From Stictocephala bisonia (taxonomy: Eukaryota; Arthropoda; Insecta; Hemiptera; Membracidae), in assembly GCA_035578905.1 (NCBI GenBank), contig JAQJVL010000579.1:310001-374000 (forward strand): DNA of 64,000 nt, read 5' to 3'. This document shows positions 39,576-50,306 of the stretch, piece after piece. The stretch's first letter is position 1, and every line of letters starts with the position of its first letter. The notes below the pieces were generated by a model. It did no database searches and had not been told where the DNA came from. It saw only the letters and a list, made by a program, of their open reading frames with translations. The translations under genes were made by a program, and so were the position numbers.

Positions 39576-41587
39576 GTAGTGAACTGGATGAATAAGCACT
39601 CTTACAAAGTCCTCAACAGAACTGAGTACCTCTAACATGCTTGAACGTGTACATTACGGTTTAAGGAACCTAAAGCACAACAATGGTGTGAGCAGTAAAT
39701 GGTAGTGAACTGGATGAATAAGCACTCTTACAAAGTCCTCAACAGAACTGAGTACCTCTAACATGCTTGAACGTGTACATTACGGTTTAAGGAACCTAAA
39801 GCACAACAATGGTGTGAGCAGTAAATGGTAGTGAACTGGATGAATAAGCACTCTTACAAAGTCCTCAACAGAACTGAGTACCTCTAACATGCTTGAACGT
39901 GTACATTACGGTTTAAGGAACCTAAAGCACAACAATGGTGTGAGCAGTAAATGGTAGTGAACTGGATGAATAAGCACTCTTACAAAGTCCTCAACAGAAC
40001 TGAGTACCTCTAACATGCTTGAACGTGTACATTACGGTTTAAGGAACCTAAAGCACAACAATGGTGTGAGCAGTAAATGGTAGTGAACTGGATGAATAAG
40101 CACTCTTACAAAGTCCTCAACAGAACTGAGTACCTCTAACATGCTTGAACGTGTACATTACGGTTTAAGGAACCTAAAGCACAACAATGGTGTGAGCAGT
40201 AAATGGTAGTGAACTGGATGAATAAGCACTCTTACAAAGTCCTCAACAGAACTGAGTACCTCTAACATGCTTGAACGTGTACATTACGGTTTAAGGAACC
40301 TAAAGCACAACAATGGTGTGAGCAGTAAATGGTAGTGAACTGGATGAATAAGCACTCTTACAAAGTCCTCAACAGAACTGAGTACCTCTAACATGCTTGA
40401 ACGTGTACATTACGGTTTAAGGAACCTAAAGCACAACAATGGTGTGAGCAGTAAATGGTAGTGAACTGGATGAATAAGCACTCTTACAAAGTCCTCAACA
40501 GAACTGAGTACCTCTAACATGCTTGAACGTGTACATTACGGTTTAAGGAACCTAAAGCACAACAATGGTGTGAGCAGTAAATGGTAGTGAACTGGATGAA
40601 TAAGCACTCTTACAAAGTCCTCAACAGAACTGAGTACCTCTAACATGCTTGAACGTGTACATTACGGTTTAAGGAACCTAAAGCACAACAATGGTGTGAG
40701 CAGTAAATGGTAGTGAACTGGATGAATAAGCACTCTTACAAAGTCCTCAACAGAACTGAGTACCTCTAACATGCTTGAACGTGTACATTACGGTTTAAGG
40801 AACCTAAAGCACAACAATGGTGTGAGCAGTAAATGGTAGTGAACTGGATGAATAAGCACTCTTACAAAGTCCTCAACAGAACTGAGTACCTCTAACATGC
40901 TTGAACGTGTACATTACGGTTTAAGGAACCTAAAGCACAACAATGGTGTGAGCAGTAAATGGTAGTGAACTGGATGAATAAGCACTCTTACAAAGTCCTC
41001 AACAGAACTGAGTACCTCTAACATGCTTGAACGTGTACATTACGGTTTAAGGAACCTAAAGCACAACAATGGTGTGAGCAGTAAATGGTAGTGAACTGGA
41101 TGAATAAGCACTCTTACAAAGTCCTCAACAGAACTGAGTACCTCTAACATGCTTGAACGTGTACATTACGGTTTAAGGAACCTAAAGCACAACAATGGTG
41201 TGAGCAGTAAATGGTAGTGAACTGGATGAATAAGCACTCTTACAAAGTCCTCAACAGAACTGAGTACCTCTAACATGCTTGAACGTGTACATTACGGTTT
41301 AAGGAACCTAAAGCACAACAATGGTGTGAGCAGTAAATGGTAGTGAACTGGATGAATAAGCACTCTTACAAAGTCCTCAACAGAACTGAGTACCTCTAAC
41401 ATGCTTGAACGTGTACATTACGGTTTAAGGAACCTAAAGCACAACAATGGTGTGAGCAGTAAATGGTAGTGAACTGGATGAATAAGCACTCTTACAAAGT
41501 CCTCAACAGAACTGAGTACCTCTAACATGCTTGAACGTGTACATTACGGTTTAAGGAACCTAAAGCACAACAATGGTGTGAGCAGTA
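39576..41587 (+). repeat. homogeneous core of the satellite
   Basis: About 16 consecutive monomers in which I see no base difference, bounded by units carrying the AAACGG variant (39,572 and 41,588). A further run of about seven near-identical units follows from 41,760 to 42,660. This points to very recent amplification, or to assembly of collapsed and re-expanded reads. Confidence 0.85.
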
Positions 41588-42659
41588 AACGGTAGTGAAC
41601 TGGATGAATAAGCACTCTTACAAAGTCCTCAACAGAACTGAGTACCTCTAACATGCTTGAACGTGTACATTACGGTTTAAGAAACCTAAAGCACAACAAT
41701 GGAGTGATCAGTAAACGGTAGTGAACTGGATAAATAAGCACCCTTACAAAGTCCTCAACAGAACTGAGTACCTCTAACATGCTTGAACGTGTACATTACG
41801 GTTTAAGGAACCTAAAGCACAACAATGGTGTGAGCAGTAAATGGTAGTGAACTGGATGAATAAGCACTCTTACAAAGTCCTCAACAGAACTGAGTACCTC
41901 TAACATGCTTGAACGTGTACATTACGGTTTAAGGAACCTAAAGCACAACAATGGTGTGAGCAGTAAATGGTAGTGAACTGGATGAATAAGCACTCTTACA
42001 AAGTCCTCAACAGAACTGAGTACCTCTAACATGCTTGAACGTGTACATTACGGTTTAAGGAACCTAAAGCACAACAATGGTGTGAGCAGTAAATGGTAGT
42101 GAACTGGATGAATAAGCACTCTTACAAAGTCCTCAACAGAACTGAGTACCTCTAACATGCTTGAACGTGTACATTACGGTTTAAGGAACCTAAAGCACAA
42201 CAATGGTGTGAGCAGTAAATGGTAGTGAACTGGATGAATAAGCACTCTTACAAAGTCCTCAACAGAACTGAGTACCTCTAACATGCTTGAACGTGTACAT
42301 TACGGTTTAAGGAACCTAAAGCACAACAATGGTGTGAGCAGTAAATGGTAGTGAACTGGATGAATAAGCACTCTTACAAAGTCCTCAACAGAACTGAGTA
42401 CCTCTAACATGCTTGAACGTGTACATTACGGTTTAAGGAACCTAAAGCACAACAATGGTGTGAGCAGTAAATGGTAGTGAACTGGATGAATAAGCACTCT
42501 TACAAAGTCCTCAACAGAACTGAGTACCTCTAACATGCTTGAACGTGTACATTACGGTTTAAGGAACCTAAAGCACAACAATGGTGTGAGCAGTAAATGG
42601 TAGTGAACTGGATGAATAAGCACTCTTACAAAGTCCTCAACAGAACTGAGTACCTCTAA

Positions 42660-43330
42660 CATGCTCGAACGTGTACATTATGGTTTAAGGAACCTAAAGC
42701 ACAACAATGGAGTGATCAGTAAACGGTAGTGAACTGGATGAATAAGCACTCTTACAAAGTCCTCAACAGAACTGAGTACCTCTAACATGCTTGAACGTGT
42801 ACATTATGGTTTAAGGAACCTAAAGCACAACAATGGTGTGAGCAGTAAATGGTAGTGAACTGGGTGAATAAGCACTCTTACAAAGTCCTCAACAGAACTG
42901 AGTACCTCTAACATGCTCGAACGTGTACATTATGGTTTAAGGAACCTGTAGCACAACAATGGAGTGATCAGTAAACGGTAGTGAACTGGATGAATAAGCA
43001 CTCTTACAAAGTCCTCAACAGAACTGAGTACCTCTAACATGCTCGAACGTGTACATTATGGTTTAAGGAACCTAAAGCACAACAATGGTGTGAGCAGTAA
43101 ATGGTAGTGAACTGGATGAATAAGCACTCTTACAAAGTCCTCAACAGAACTGAGTACCTCTAACATGCTCGAACGTGTACATTATGGTTTAAGGAACCTA
43201 AAGCACAACAATGGAGTGATCAGTAAACGGTAGTGAACTGGATGAATAAGCACTCTTACAAAGTCCTCAACAGAACTGAGTACCTCTAACATGCTTGAAC
43301 GTGTACATTACGGTTTAAGGAACCTAAAGC
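42660..43330 (+). repeat. dimeric (252-bp) higher-order segment
   Basis: Units with GGAGTGATCAGTAAACGG (about 42,711, 42,960, 43,213) alternate with units carrying GGTGTGAGCAGTAAATGG (about 42,837, 43,087, 43,340). Most here also carry ATGCTCGAACG and ACATTATGG, so the pair behaves as the unit of duplication. Confidence 0.8.
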
Positions 43331-43879
43331 ACAACAATGGTGTGAGCAGTAAATGGTAGTGAACTGGATGAATAAGCACTCTTACAAAGTCCTCAACAGA
43401 ACTGAGTACCTCTAACATGCTTGAACGTGTACATTACGGTTTAAGGAACCTAAAGCACAACAATAGTGTGAGCAGTAAACGGTAGTGAACTGGATGAATA
43501 AGCACTCTTACAAAGTCCTCAACAGAACTGAGTACCTCTAACATGCTTGAACGTGTACATTACGGTTTAAGGAACCTAAAGCACAACAATGGTGTGAGCA
43601 GTAAATGGTAGTGAACTGGATGAATAAGCACTCTTACAAAGTCCTCAACAGAACTGAGTACCTCTAACATGCTTGAACGTGTACATTATGGTTTAAGGAA
43701 CCTAAAGCACAACAATGGAGTGATCAGTAAACGGTAGTGAACTGGATGAATAAGCACTCTTACAAAGTCCTCAACAGAACTGAGTACCTCTAACATGCTT
43801 GAACGTGTACATTACGGTTTAAGGAACCTAAAGCACAACAATGGTGTGAGCAGTAAATGGTAGTGAACTGGATGAATAA

Positions 43880-44612
43880 GCACTCTTACAAAGTCCTCAA
43901 CAAAACTGAGTACCTATAACATGCTTGAACGTGTACATTACGGTTTAAGGAACCTAAAGCACAACAATAGTGTGAGCAGTAAACGGTAGTGAACTGGATG
44001 AATAAGCACTCTTACAAAGTCCTCAACAGAACTGAATACCTCTAACATGCTTGAACGTGTACATTACGGTTTAAGGAACCTATAACACAACAATGGTATG
44101 AGCAGTAAATGGTAGTGAACTGGATGAATAAGCACTCTTACAAAGTCCTCAACACAACTGAATACCTCTAACATGCTTGAACGTGTAAATTACGGTTTAA
44201 GAGACCCATAACACAACAATAGTGTGAGCAGTAAATTGTAGTTAACGGCATCAATAGGCCCTCTCACATCCTTCATCTAAACTGAGTGCCAGAAACATAC
44301 TAGAACGTGTACAGTACAGTTTTCGGGACCATAACACAACAATGGTATGAGCAGTAAATGGTAGTGAACTAGATGAATAAGCACTCTTACAAAGTCCTCA
44401 ACAGAACTGAATACCTCTAACATGCTTGAACTTGTAAATTACGGTTTAAGAGACCCATAACACAACAATGGTGTGAGCAGTAAATTGTAGTTAACGGCAT
44501 CAATAGGCCCTCTCACATCCTTCATCTAAACTGAGTGCCAGAAACATACTAGAACGTGTACAGTACAGTTTACGGGACCATAACACAACAATTGTATTAG
44601 CAGTTAAGTCTT
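43880..44612 (+). repeat. diverged right edge of the satellite array
   Basis: The last units carry TTAAGAGACCCATAACAC and a replaced second half (TTAACGGCATCAATAGGCCC, then CTAAACTGAGTGCCAGAAAC), twice, about 250 bp apart. The same block occurs inside the array at 37,260-37,375. The array ends at about 44,612, where TTGTATTAGCAGTTAAG departs from the monomer. Confidence 0.85.
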
Positions 44613-45329
44613 ATGTACATATAAGCAGTGTTTTAGATTTTAGTTTTAAATAATTTTGTTATAATTCATTATAAAGGCGTTTCTATAATTACGTGTAAGA
44701 CTTTAACCCAGAACATGTAAAAAACGTCCCAAAATAGTAACCTAAAAAATTACTTTATGTGTTATTTACAAAATTCTTCCTTAAAAATTCTTCCTCTCAA
44801 ATTAGTATCAAATATTAAATTTATACGTTGAAATAAGAGACAAAATGTAATTAGGTTGTGGTTATTTCACTAGCCGAGCTGTAAAGAACTGGTGGCATTT
44901 TAGAATGTGTAATTTAGATTTAATCAAAGCATTTTAATTGAAAACTTATCCACATAGCGAGTATTTTTAATTAAATCTTATATTGTTAGCTTCAGACTTC
45001 TGCACCAACTCCGAATAATTATATCCTTGTCTAGTTGTGATAATGGTTTTTTAACTGAACAGTTAGTATTTTCGTTACGTTATAATAAATTAATATTTTA
45101 TACATTAAAAATATAGAATAATGGTGTATTATACAGATTGTAACATAGTTTTAGCTACAATAAATACCAAATAATAAACACAGTATAAAATATTTTGACT
45201 GTGGTTACCACGTGTTAAATAGGCCATTGGCCATTATCTAACAGGCTCATTTGATTATCTAGGCCACACACAACCCGTCTCTTTGTATAATGAAATAGTT
45301 TAGACTTTAACAGCTAAAATATAGGACCA
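44613..45329. other. AT-rich flank of the satellite, nothing recognised
   Basis: No gene or repeat recognised. Confidence 0.5.
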
Positions 45330-45520
45330 GCTGATAACCACCGGCTGTTCATTTGTCACTGGGCTATTAATTAATGACACTTTCTAAGGAATAGTCGGCC
45401 TTAGTTTGTAACAATTACTACATTCGCTCATTTACACTCATCACACTCATTCGAAATCCACATTTGTCCATATCTTGGGGATCGGCGACTTAAGAATTAA
45501 TAAATAAATTAAAATTGTGG
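45330..45520 (+). repeat. SINE-like repeat, family A, 3' part
   Basis: CTGGGCTATTAATTAATGAC, then TTTCTAAGGAATAGT and ACACTCATTCG parallel TTGGGCTTTAAATAATTGCC, TTTCCGAGGAACAGT and TCATATCATCATTCA of the 59.8 kb copy. The tail TAAGAATTAATAAATAAA matches TAAGAATAAGTAAA there. The head is missing or unrecognisable. Confidence 0.6.
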
Positions 45521-46868
45521 ATTTTCTGCCATCGCACATATCATTGAATGCACATACCTATCTCTGTGCATATTTGTCAGATTAAGTTTAAATTCAAAAC
45601 AAAAGAATTTTGTATGGTCAGCTTTCTTCAAAGGGAAAAAGGCTAACTGAATAACAGCAAAAATACATAGAGAGATTCTTCACAAATTTTTATATTATCA
45701 AAATATGGAACGTGATTGCTTTTAAACTTTTCTTCTCATAGTTTTATTAAACTATTTATGCTGGTTGGTTTCCAAATGCTGATCACTGTGTTCTTTATCT
45801 CAATATTTAATAATTTATGTATCTGTTACTAATCCATTTTAAAATTTCATTGTGTAATAAATTCATATGGATTATCCATTTTCGTTAAATGTCTTATTGT
45901 ACAGATCACATTTTTTTTAAACCCAACATTTTTTGTTTATATTTTGAGATGCATCCATTTTACTTAATCCAGACAAAACCTACACCATATCTGAATAGTT
46001 TTATGAAAATTAAATGTTACGCTTTAAAGGCACTTTCCTTACAAAATATGCGTTACATGTATGAGCCTTTGGCAATTTCTTCAGCAAAGAGAATTATTAA
46101 TAAACGTACTGACACCTTCAGCGTCATCCATGTCAAAGGAATATTTACACTCTGTGAAACTCTTGCGGACTTTTCATGTGCAGGCGTGCAAATAGCACAT
46201 GTGTGAATAAATATCAACGTAACCAGCTATAACACTAGAGAGTGTGTGAGCAAAAGGTTCACCGTATAAAATTTTCATGTGACTTGGTTTGTAATGTTAG
46301 CATTACTATGTAAGGTTACATAATACTGTTAAGATTACTGCTACTAGATATGTTAGTTTAAATAGAATGTATGTATTAATAAATGTATTATTATTTAGAA
46401 AGAGTTAAAAAAAAAAAAACATACCAGTTGAGAGCTTTTTGCAAACCAAATCTGTATTATATCTGTAGGTTAAGTTACTATCAATTTGGACACTCAAGAA
46501 ACTTACCACTGTGCTGGGTGTTACTGATTCGTCGGCAATATAGGAAGAAATCATTTTAGTGTGTTTAACTCGAATGTTGAAAAATTGACTTAACTAACAT
46601 TTATACAATTTAATTGGTGGTGATAAAAATATTGAATTAAGTCAGAGGTGTTAGAAAGAGACATTGATCATCAATATAAATATTTTATGTGTTTCATGAC
46701 TAGTAGGCCTACTACCCTACTTGTTACTAATTTACATGACATAATACCCCTATCAAAGGGTTTAAATGTGAACCACTCATCATTAAGTTTTTGCAAACAA
46801 ATCTTTCTTAGGCTAATAGTATATATACATTTAAATATATGTTTAATTCACTCATTAGTTTACGTGGG
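45521..46868. other. AT-rich sequence with unsupported open frames
   Basis: The largest frame (45,889-46,206, +, 105 codons) has no recognisable domain and its first half is low-complexity AT-rich. A 79-codon frame lies at 46,648-46,887 (+). I do not call either a gene. Confidence 0.4.
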
Positions 46869-46869
46869 C

Positions 46870-46993
46870 CTGCTGGTCTATGCGTGAACTTTATTCAACG
46901 AATGAATACCGACCATTATCTTAGTTGGGGATTCGAACCTTAGACATTGGACTCAGCAGACTGAAAACTGTGGCCACTTAGCCACCACACCAT
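46870..46993 (-). repeat. tRNA-derived SINE, family B, copy 1
   Basis: On the minus strand a polymerase III box A, TGGCTAAGTGG (46,984-46,974), and a box B, GGTTCGAATCC (46,939-46,929), match their consensus. The expected acceptor stem does not pair, so this is a tRNA-derived SINE head and not a tRNA gene. The sequence after box B (AACTAAGATAATGGTCGGTA, then TTGAATAAAGTTCA) matches the copy at 62,170-62,298. Confidence 0.8.
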
Positions 46994-46994
46994 C

Positions 46995-47353
46995 AAATAC
47001 AACATTTGTAATTGAAAATACAATTCATATCAACGTTCTTGGCAATTTATATAAATTTTTCTGATCATAAAGTGTACACTCGACTTTTTGATTGTTTAAA
47101 ACTGTAATATTTTATACGGTCTAACAGGGCCTTAAATAAATAAGGTGGTTCCACTTCTAAGTGGTATTTTAAATTACACGATCTTAATCACTAAATAACA
47201 AACTATGAAATATTTACAAACTTTAACTTTGTATATCTTAGACGTTATTTCAACTCTTAAATTAATCACTAATATTTACATTAATTTATATTACTTCTCA
47301 CACGATTTACCTAATGTCCGACACTGCACGGTATACTGTCACTGCACTGTCAC
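46995..47353. other. AT-rich flank left of the DD82E transposon
   Basis: No gene recognised. Short direct words (ACTGTCACTGCACTGTCAC near 47,334) lie next to the insertion point. Confidence 0.45.
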
Positions 47354-47355
47354 TA

Positions 47356-47682
47356 AACGGTGTCTCAACCTAAGTTGAGGCAAGCTACCTGACCGGAGGG
47401 ATAGACCAGAATAATGGCCGGGCCGGCCCGGCGAGTCAATCCCATTAGTCACGCGTCACCGAATGCGCCACTTAAACACGGAAATATAAGGGATAAATTT
47501 GAAAATGTAATAAATGCGTTATCTTATAAAAAGCGTTATACTGTATTTTTAGTCATCAAAAAACAAACAATTGTGTTTTTGTCCCATGTTAATCGGCCGA
47601 CTTTCAGTGTTAAAGCTAATGATATATTTTTTCAATATATCATCGTTAAAAATTAGCTACATGTTTTATTTTTAAAATTTAA
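47356..47682 (+). repeat. left terminal inverted repeat of the DD82E transposon
   Basis: About 327 bp, matched by the reverse complement of the right end. It contains a terminal hairpin (47,364-47,379) and a perfect 16-bp palindrome GCCGGGCCGGCCCGGC (47,417-47,432), the most GC-rich spot in the area. A short chance frame of 80 codons (47,414-47,656) lies within it. Confidence 0.93.
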
Positions 47683-48008
47683 TTTTGGCTAATTTAAAAT
47701 GTATATAAATGTACTGTATATAAATAAAATATAATAAATACAACAAATATATATTATAATATAATAAATATAAATGTATAATAATGTATGTAAATGAACT
47801 GTAGAAATTAAACTATATATTTAACTGTAGGCCATATTTTAATTTTTGGTCTATTATATCTTCATCGCCTATTTTTAATCCCATTGTTTCTTCTAAAATA
47901 TTTAAAGTTTTCCATTATAGTTTTACACATGTACAATGGTTAAATTTATAACAGTTAATATGTAATTGATGAATGCAGTTGCATTAAATACTTATAACGC
48001 TACATAAG

Positions 48009-49707
48009 TTGTCTGAATCTTCCACCATGATTTCCTCTTCTTCCAGTGGAAACGCCGATAATTTAGGAAACGGCGTTGTCGCAGGGTATTCAATGATTCA
48101 TATTTTTGCAGAAGCGAATTTGTTGGAGATTTCCGGCTTCCGTCCAAGTAAACAGGAAGAAGCCATTACCTGTACAATGTATCAAGGCTTTAAATACCAC
48201 GACAAGTTATTTTCTGTATCATTGCTAGTCATGGCAGCTGAGAAGACACCCGAGAGGATTCTACTAGCGCAGAAGTATATCATCATACATGGACGAGGGA
48301 GTATACTTAGTAGTGGCGAGAGGAATATCATATTAACAGTGTTTGGAAATCTGTTAGGTGAGTCGACATCTTCACTTCGAGAAGTAGCAGAGCGGACAGC
48401 GGTTTTAACAGGGACAAGCAGAGCGACTGTGGAGCGTATAAGGAAGGAAGCTAATGAAGGAAAACTCACAACGCCTGGTAAAAAATGACCTAACAGGTGC
48501 CACATCAAGAATGAAAAAAACATCAGACTTCACAAAGATTGGAATCCGACGCATAGTACATGACATGTTAAGACAGAATAGACCTCTGACGTTGACATCC
48601 ATTACAGAGAAAATTAATGAAGACGACAGTTTTCCAGCAATGAGCAGAGCTACAGTTCATCGGTATATCACTGATCTGGGATTTGTGTACGAACGCCAGA
48701 CACGACGTTCGGTGTTTATTGAAAGAGACGATCTTGTCATCTGGAGAAGGAAATATTTAACGGAGATCCGGAAATACAGACTTGAAAATAAACCAATTTT
48801 TTACCTGGATGAGACATTTTTGAATGCAGGACACACAGTGAAGCACGCTTGGAGACCATCTTATATCAAATTCACACGACACGATGCGTTGGAAGGCGAA
48901 ACGACTGGACTAAAGAACGTTCCAGGGTGAGGAGGACGCCTGATCGTTGTCCATATTGGAAATGAAAATGGATTTCTCAAGGAACGAAGTGATGAAACAG
49001 TTCACAATGACGTGAGGCTAATTATTCAAGGGAATAAAAACAAAAAGCGGCTTGGAGGGGTGGACTTTCACGAAGAAATGAATTCTGCTTGTTTCGAAAA
49101 TTGGTTTGAGGAGAAACTCCTGCCGAATTTACCACCGAGAAGCGTCGTTGTAATGGACAATGCCTCCTACCATTCCAGGACCGTGGAGAAATTTCCAAAC
49201 ATAAGCTGGAGAAAAGATGATATCCAGAAATATCTGACAAATAAAGGAGTCCGATGGTCTACTACACTTGTAAAAGCTGAACTTTTGCAGTTGGCGGAAC
49301 CTTTTCTAATGTCAGCTAAAAGATATGTTGTTGACCAGATGGCTGCTGAAGCTGGACACACAGTGTTAAGGTTGCCTCCTTACCACTGTGATTTGAATTC
49401 AATTGAACTGGCATGGGCACAAGCGAAGAACAACGTCGCACTGCATCATGTTTCTTATAACATTCATGATGTTGAAGAAATGTTGAGCAATAACATATCA
49501 AACCTGTCACCCAAAACATGGAAGAAGTTTGTGGAGCATGTGAGGGAACTGGAAGATACACTGTGGCAAGTGGACAACCTAGTATATAGTTTTACAGATG
49601 AAAACCGCATTGTTGTGAACCTCGGCAACTCTAGTGATTCCGAAACAGAGATCAACAGCGAACTGGAAGAAGAGGAAATCCTGGCCGAATGCCTTCCTCC
49701 AGAGTAA
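48009..49707 (+). pseudogene. DDE transposase (DD82E), one frameshift and one nonsense codon
   Basis: Catalyses cut-and-paste of the surrounding element by recognising the TIRs; this copy is probably inactive. The N-terminal part (48,009-48,486; a later ATG at 48,231 is the more natural start) includes a helix-turn-helix-like segment, LREVAERTAVLTGTSRATVE. A +1 slip in the A6 run at about 48,480-48,485 moves the frame. The rest (to 49,707) reads on past a single in-frame TGA at 48,928. Catalytic residues are all present: Asp in IFYLDETF (48,808), Asp in VVVMDNASYH (49,156) and Glu in LNSIELAW (49,405). The last two are separated by 82 residues, against 34 in Tc1 and mariner. The C-terminus is acidic (SELEEEEILAECLPPE). 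Family knowledge: DDE_3-type RNase H fold. Confidence 0.92.
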
Positions 49708-49984
49708 CATAATGAAGACAGCAGTGTACAGTAAACATAATAAAAAATAAATAAAATAAACAAAAACTATAAAATACAAAAAAATAATAAAATTTAAAAA
49801 TAAAATAAAAATGTGACGAAGGTCTTACTAACCAAAACTTTTAATGTGGCCTCTGGCAGTCTCAAGCCTGCAAAACGATCTTAATCACTTAAGTTCCGAA
49901 ACGCAGAGAGAAAGTTTGTCACACATTAAATGGCAAATTCAATACACTATCTATTACCATCATATAAATCCACATAGATACATT

Positions 49985-50304
49985 TACATTTTAAAAATAA
50001 AACATGTAATTTTTAACGATGATATATTGAAAAAATATATCATTAGCTTTAACACTGAAAGTCGGCCGATTAACATGGGACAAACACACATTGTTTGTAT
50101 TTTGATGACTAAAAATACAGTATAACGCTTTTTATATGAAAACGTATTTATTAAATTTACAAATTTATCCCTTACATTTCCGTGTTTAGGTGGTGCATTC
50201 GGCGACGCGTGACTAATGGGATTGACTCGCCGGGCTAGCCCGGCCATTGTCCTGGTCTACCCCTCCGGTCAGGTAGCTTGCCTCAACTTAGGTTGAGACA
50301 CCCT
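49985..50304 (-). repeat. right terminal inverted repeat of the DD82E transposon
   Basis: About 320 bp, inverted relative to the left TIR. The internal palindrome here is GCCGGGCTAGCCCGGC (50,229-50,244), differing from the left copy only in its central two bases. The element ends GGTTGAGACACCCT followed by TA. Confidence 0.93.
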
Positions 50305-50306
50305 TA

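Larger units (their letters stand above)
29079..44612 (+). repeat. 126-bp satellite array, about 123 monomers
   Basis: A head-to-tail satellite. The monomer contains, in order, TACATTACGGTTTAAGGAAC, CTAAAGCACAACAATGGTGT, GAGCAGTAAATGGTAGTGAA, CTGGATGAATAAGCACTCTT, ACAAAGTCCTCAACAGAACT and GAGTACCTCTAACATGCTTG. Period is 126 bp (e.g. GTACATTACGG at 39,901 and 40,027). All units share one orientation. Edge units are diverged (CATAACACAAC in place of CTAAAGCACAAC, and altered second halves); central units are nearly invariant. Because 126 is divisible by 3, any open frame would persist across the array; instead every frame is closed in each unit, so the array is non-coding. A role at a centromere or in heterochromatin is possible but not shown. 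Array length depends on correct assembly. Confidence 0.98.
47356..50304 (+). mobile_element. DNA transposon of the IS630/Tc1/mariner group, DD82E type
   Basis: A 2.95 kb element with long terminal inverted repeats (47,356-47,682 and 49,985-50,304), flanked by TA at 47,354-47,355 and 50,305-50,306. The ends share GGTGTCTCAACC, next to the palindrome CTCAAC-ctaa-GTTGAG. TIR identity is roughly 93-95% by eye; one 5-bp insertion (AGCTA) and scattered substitutions separate them. It carries one transposase gene on the plus strand, damaged twice. Intact TIRs and few disablements suggest a fairly recent insertion. From memory, a DD82E lineage of this group has been described under the name Sailor; I could not verify membership here. 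Confidence 0.9.

Noticed and set aside
29079..44612. CRISPR-like array because of regular spacing
   Set aside because: The whole 126-bp period is conserved with no variable spacers, and the context is eukaryotic; it is a satellite.
45889..46206. 105-codon plus frame
   Set aside because: No recognisable domain, AT-rich first half, no splice or promoter context that distinguishes it from chance.
46870..46993. tRNA gene on the minus strand
   Set aside because: Boxes A and B are perfect, but the acceptor stem does not pair and there is unrelated downstream sequence shared with another copy, as in a SINE.
49022..49779. Several minus-strand frames of 64-99 codons
   Set aside because: Antisense shadows of the DD82E transposase.
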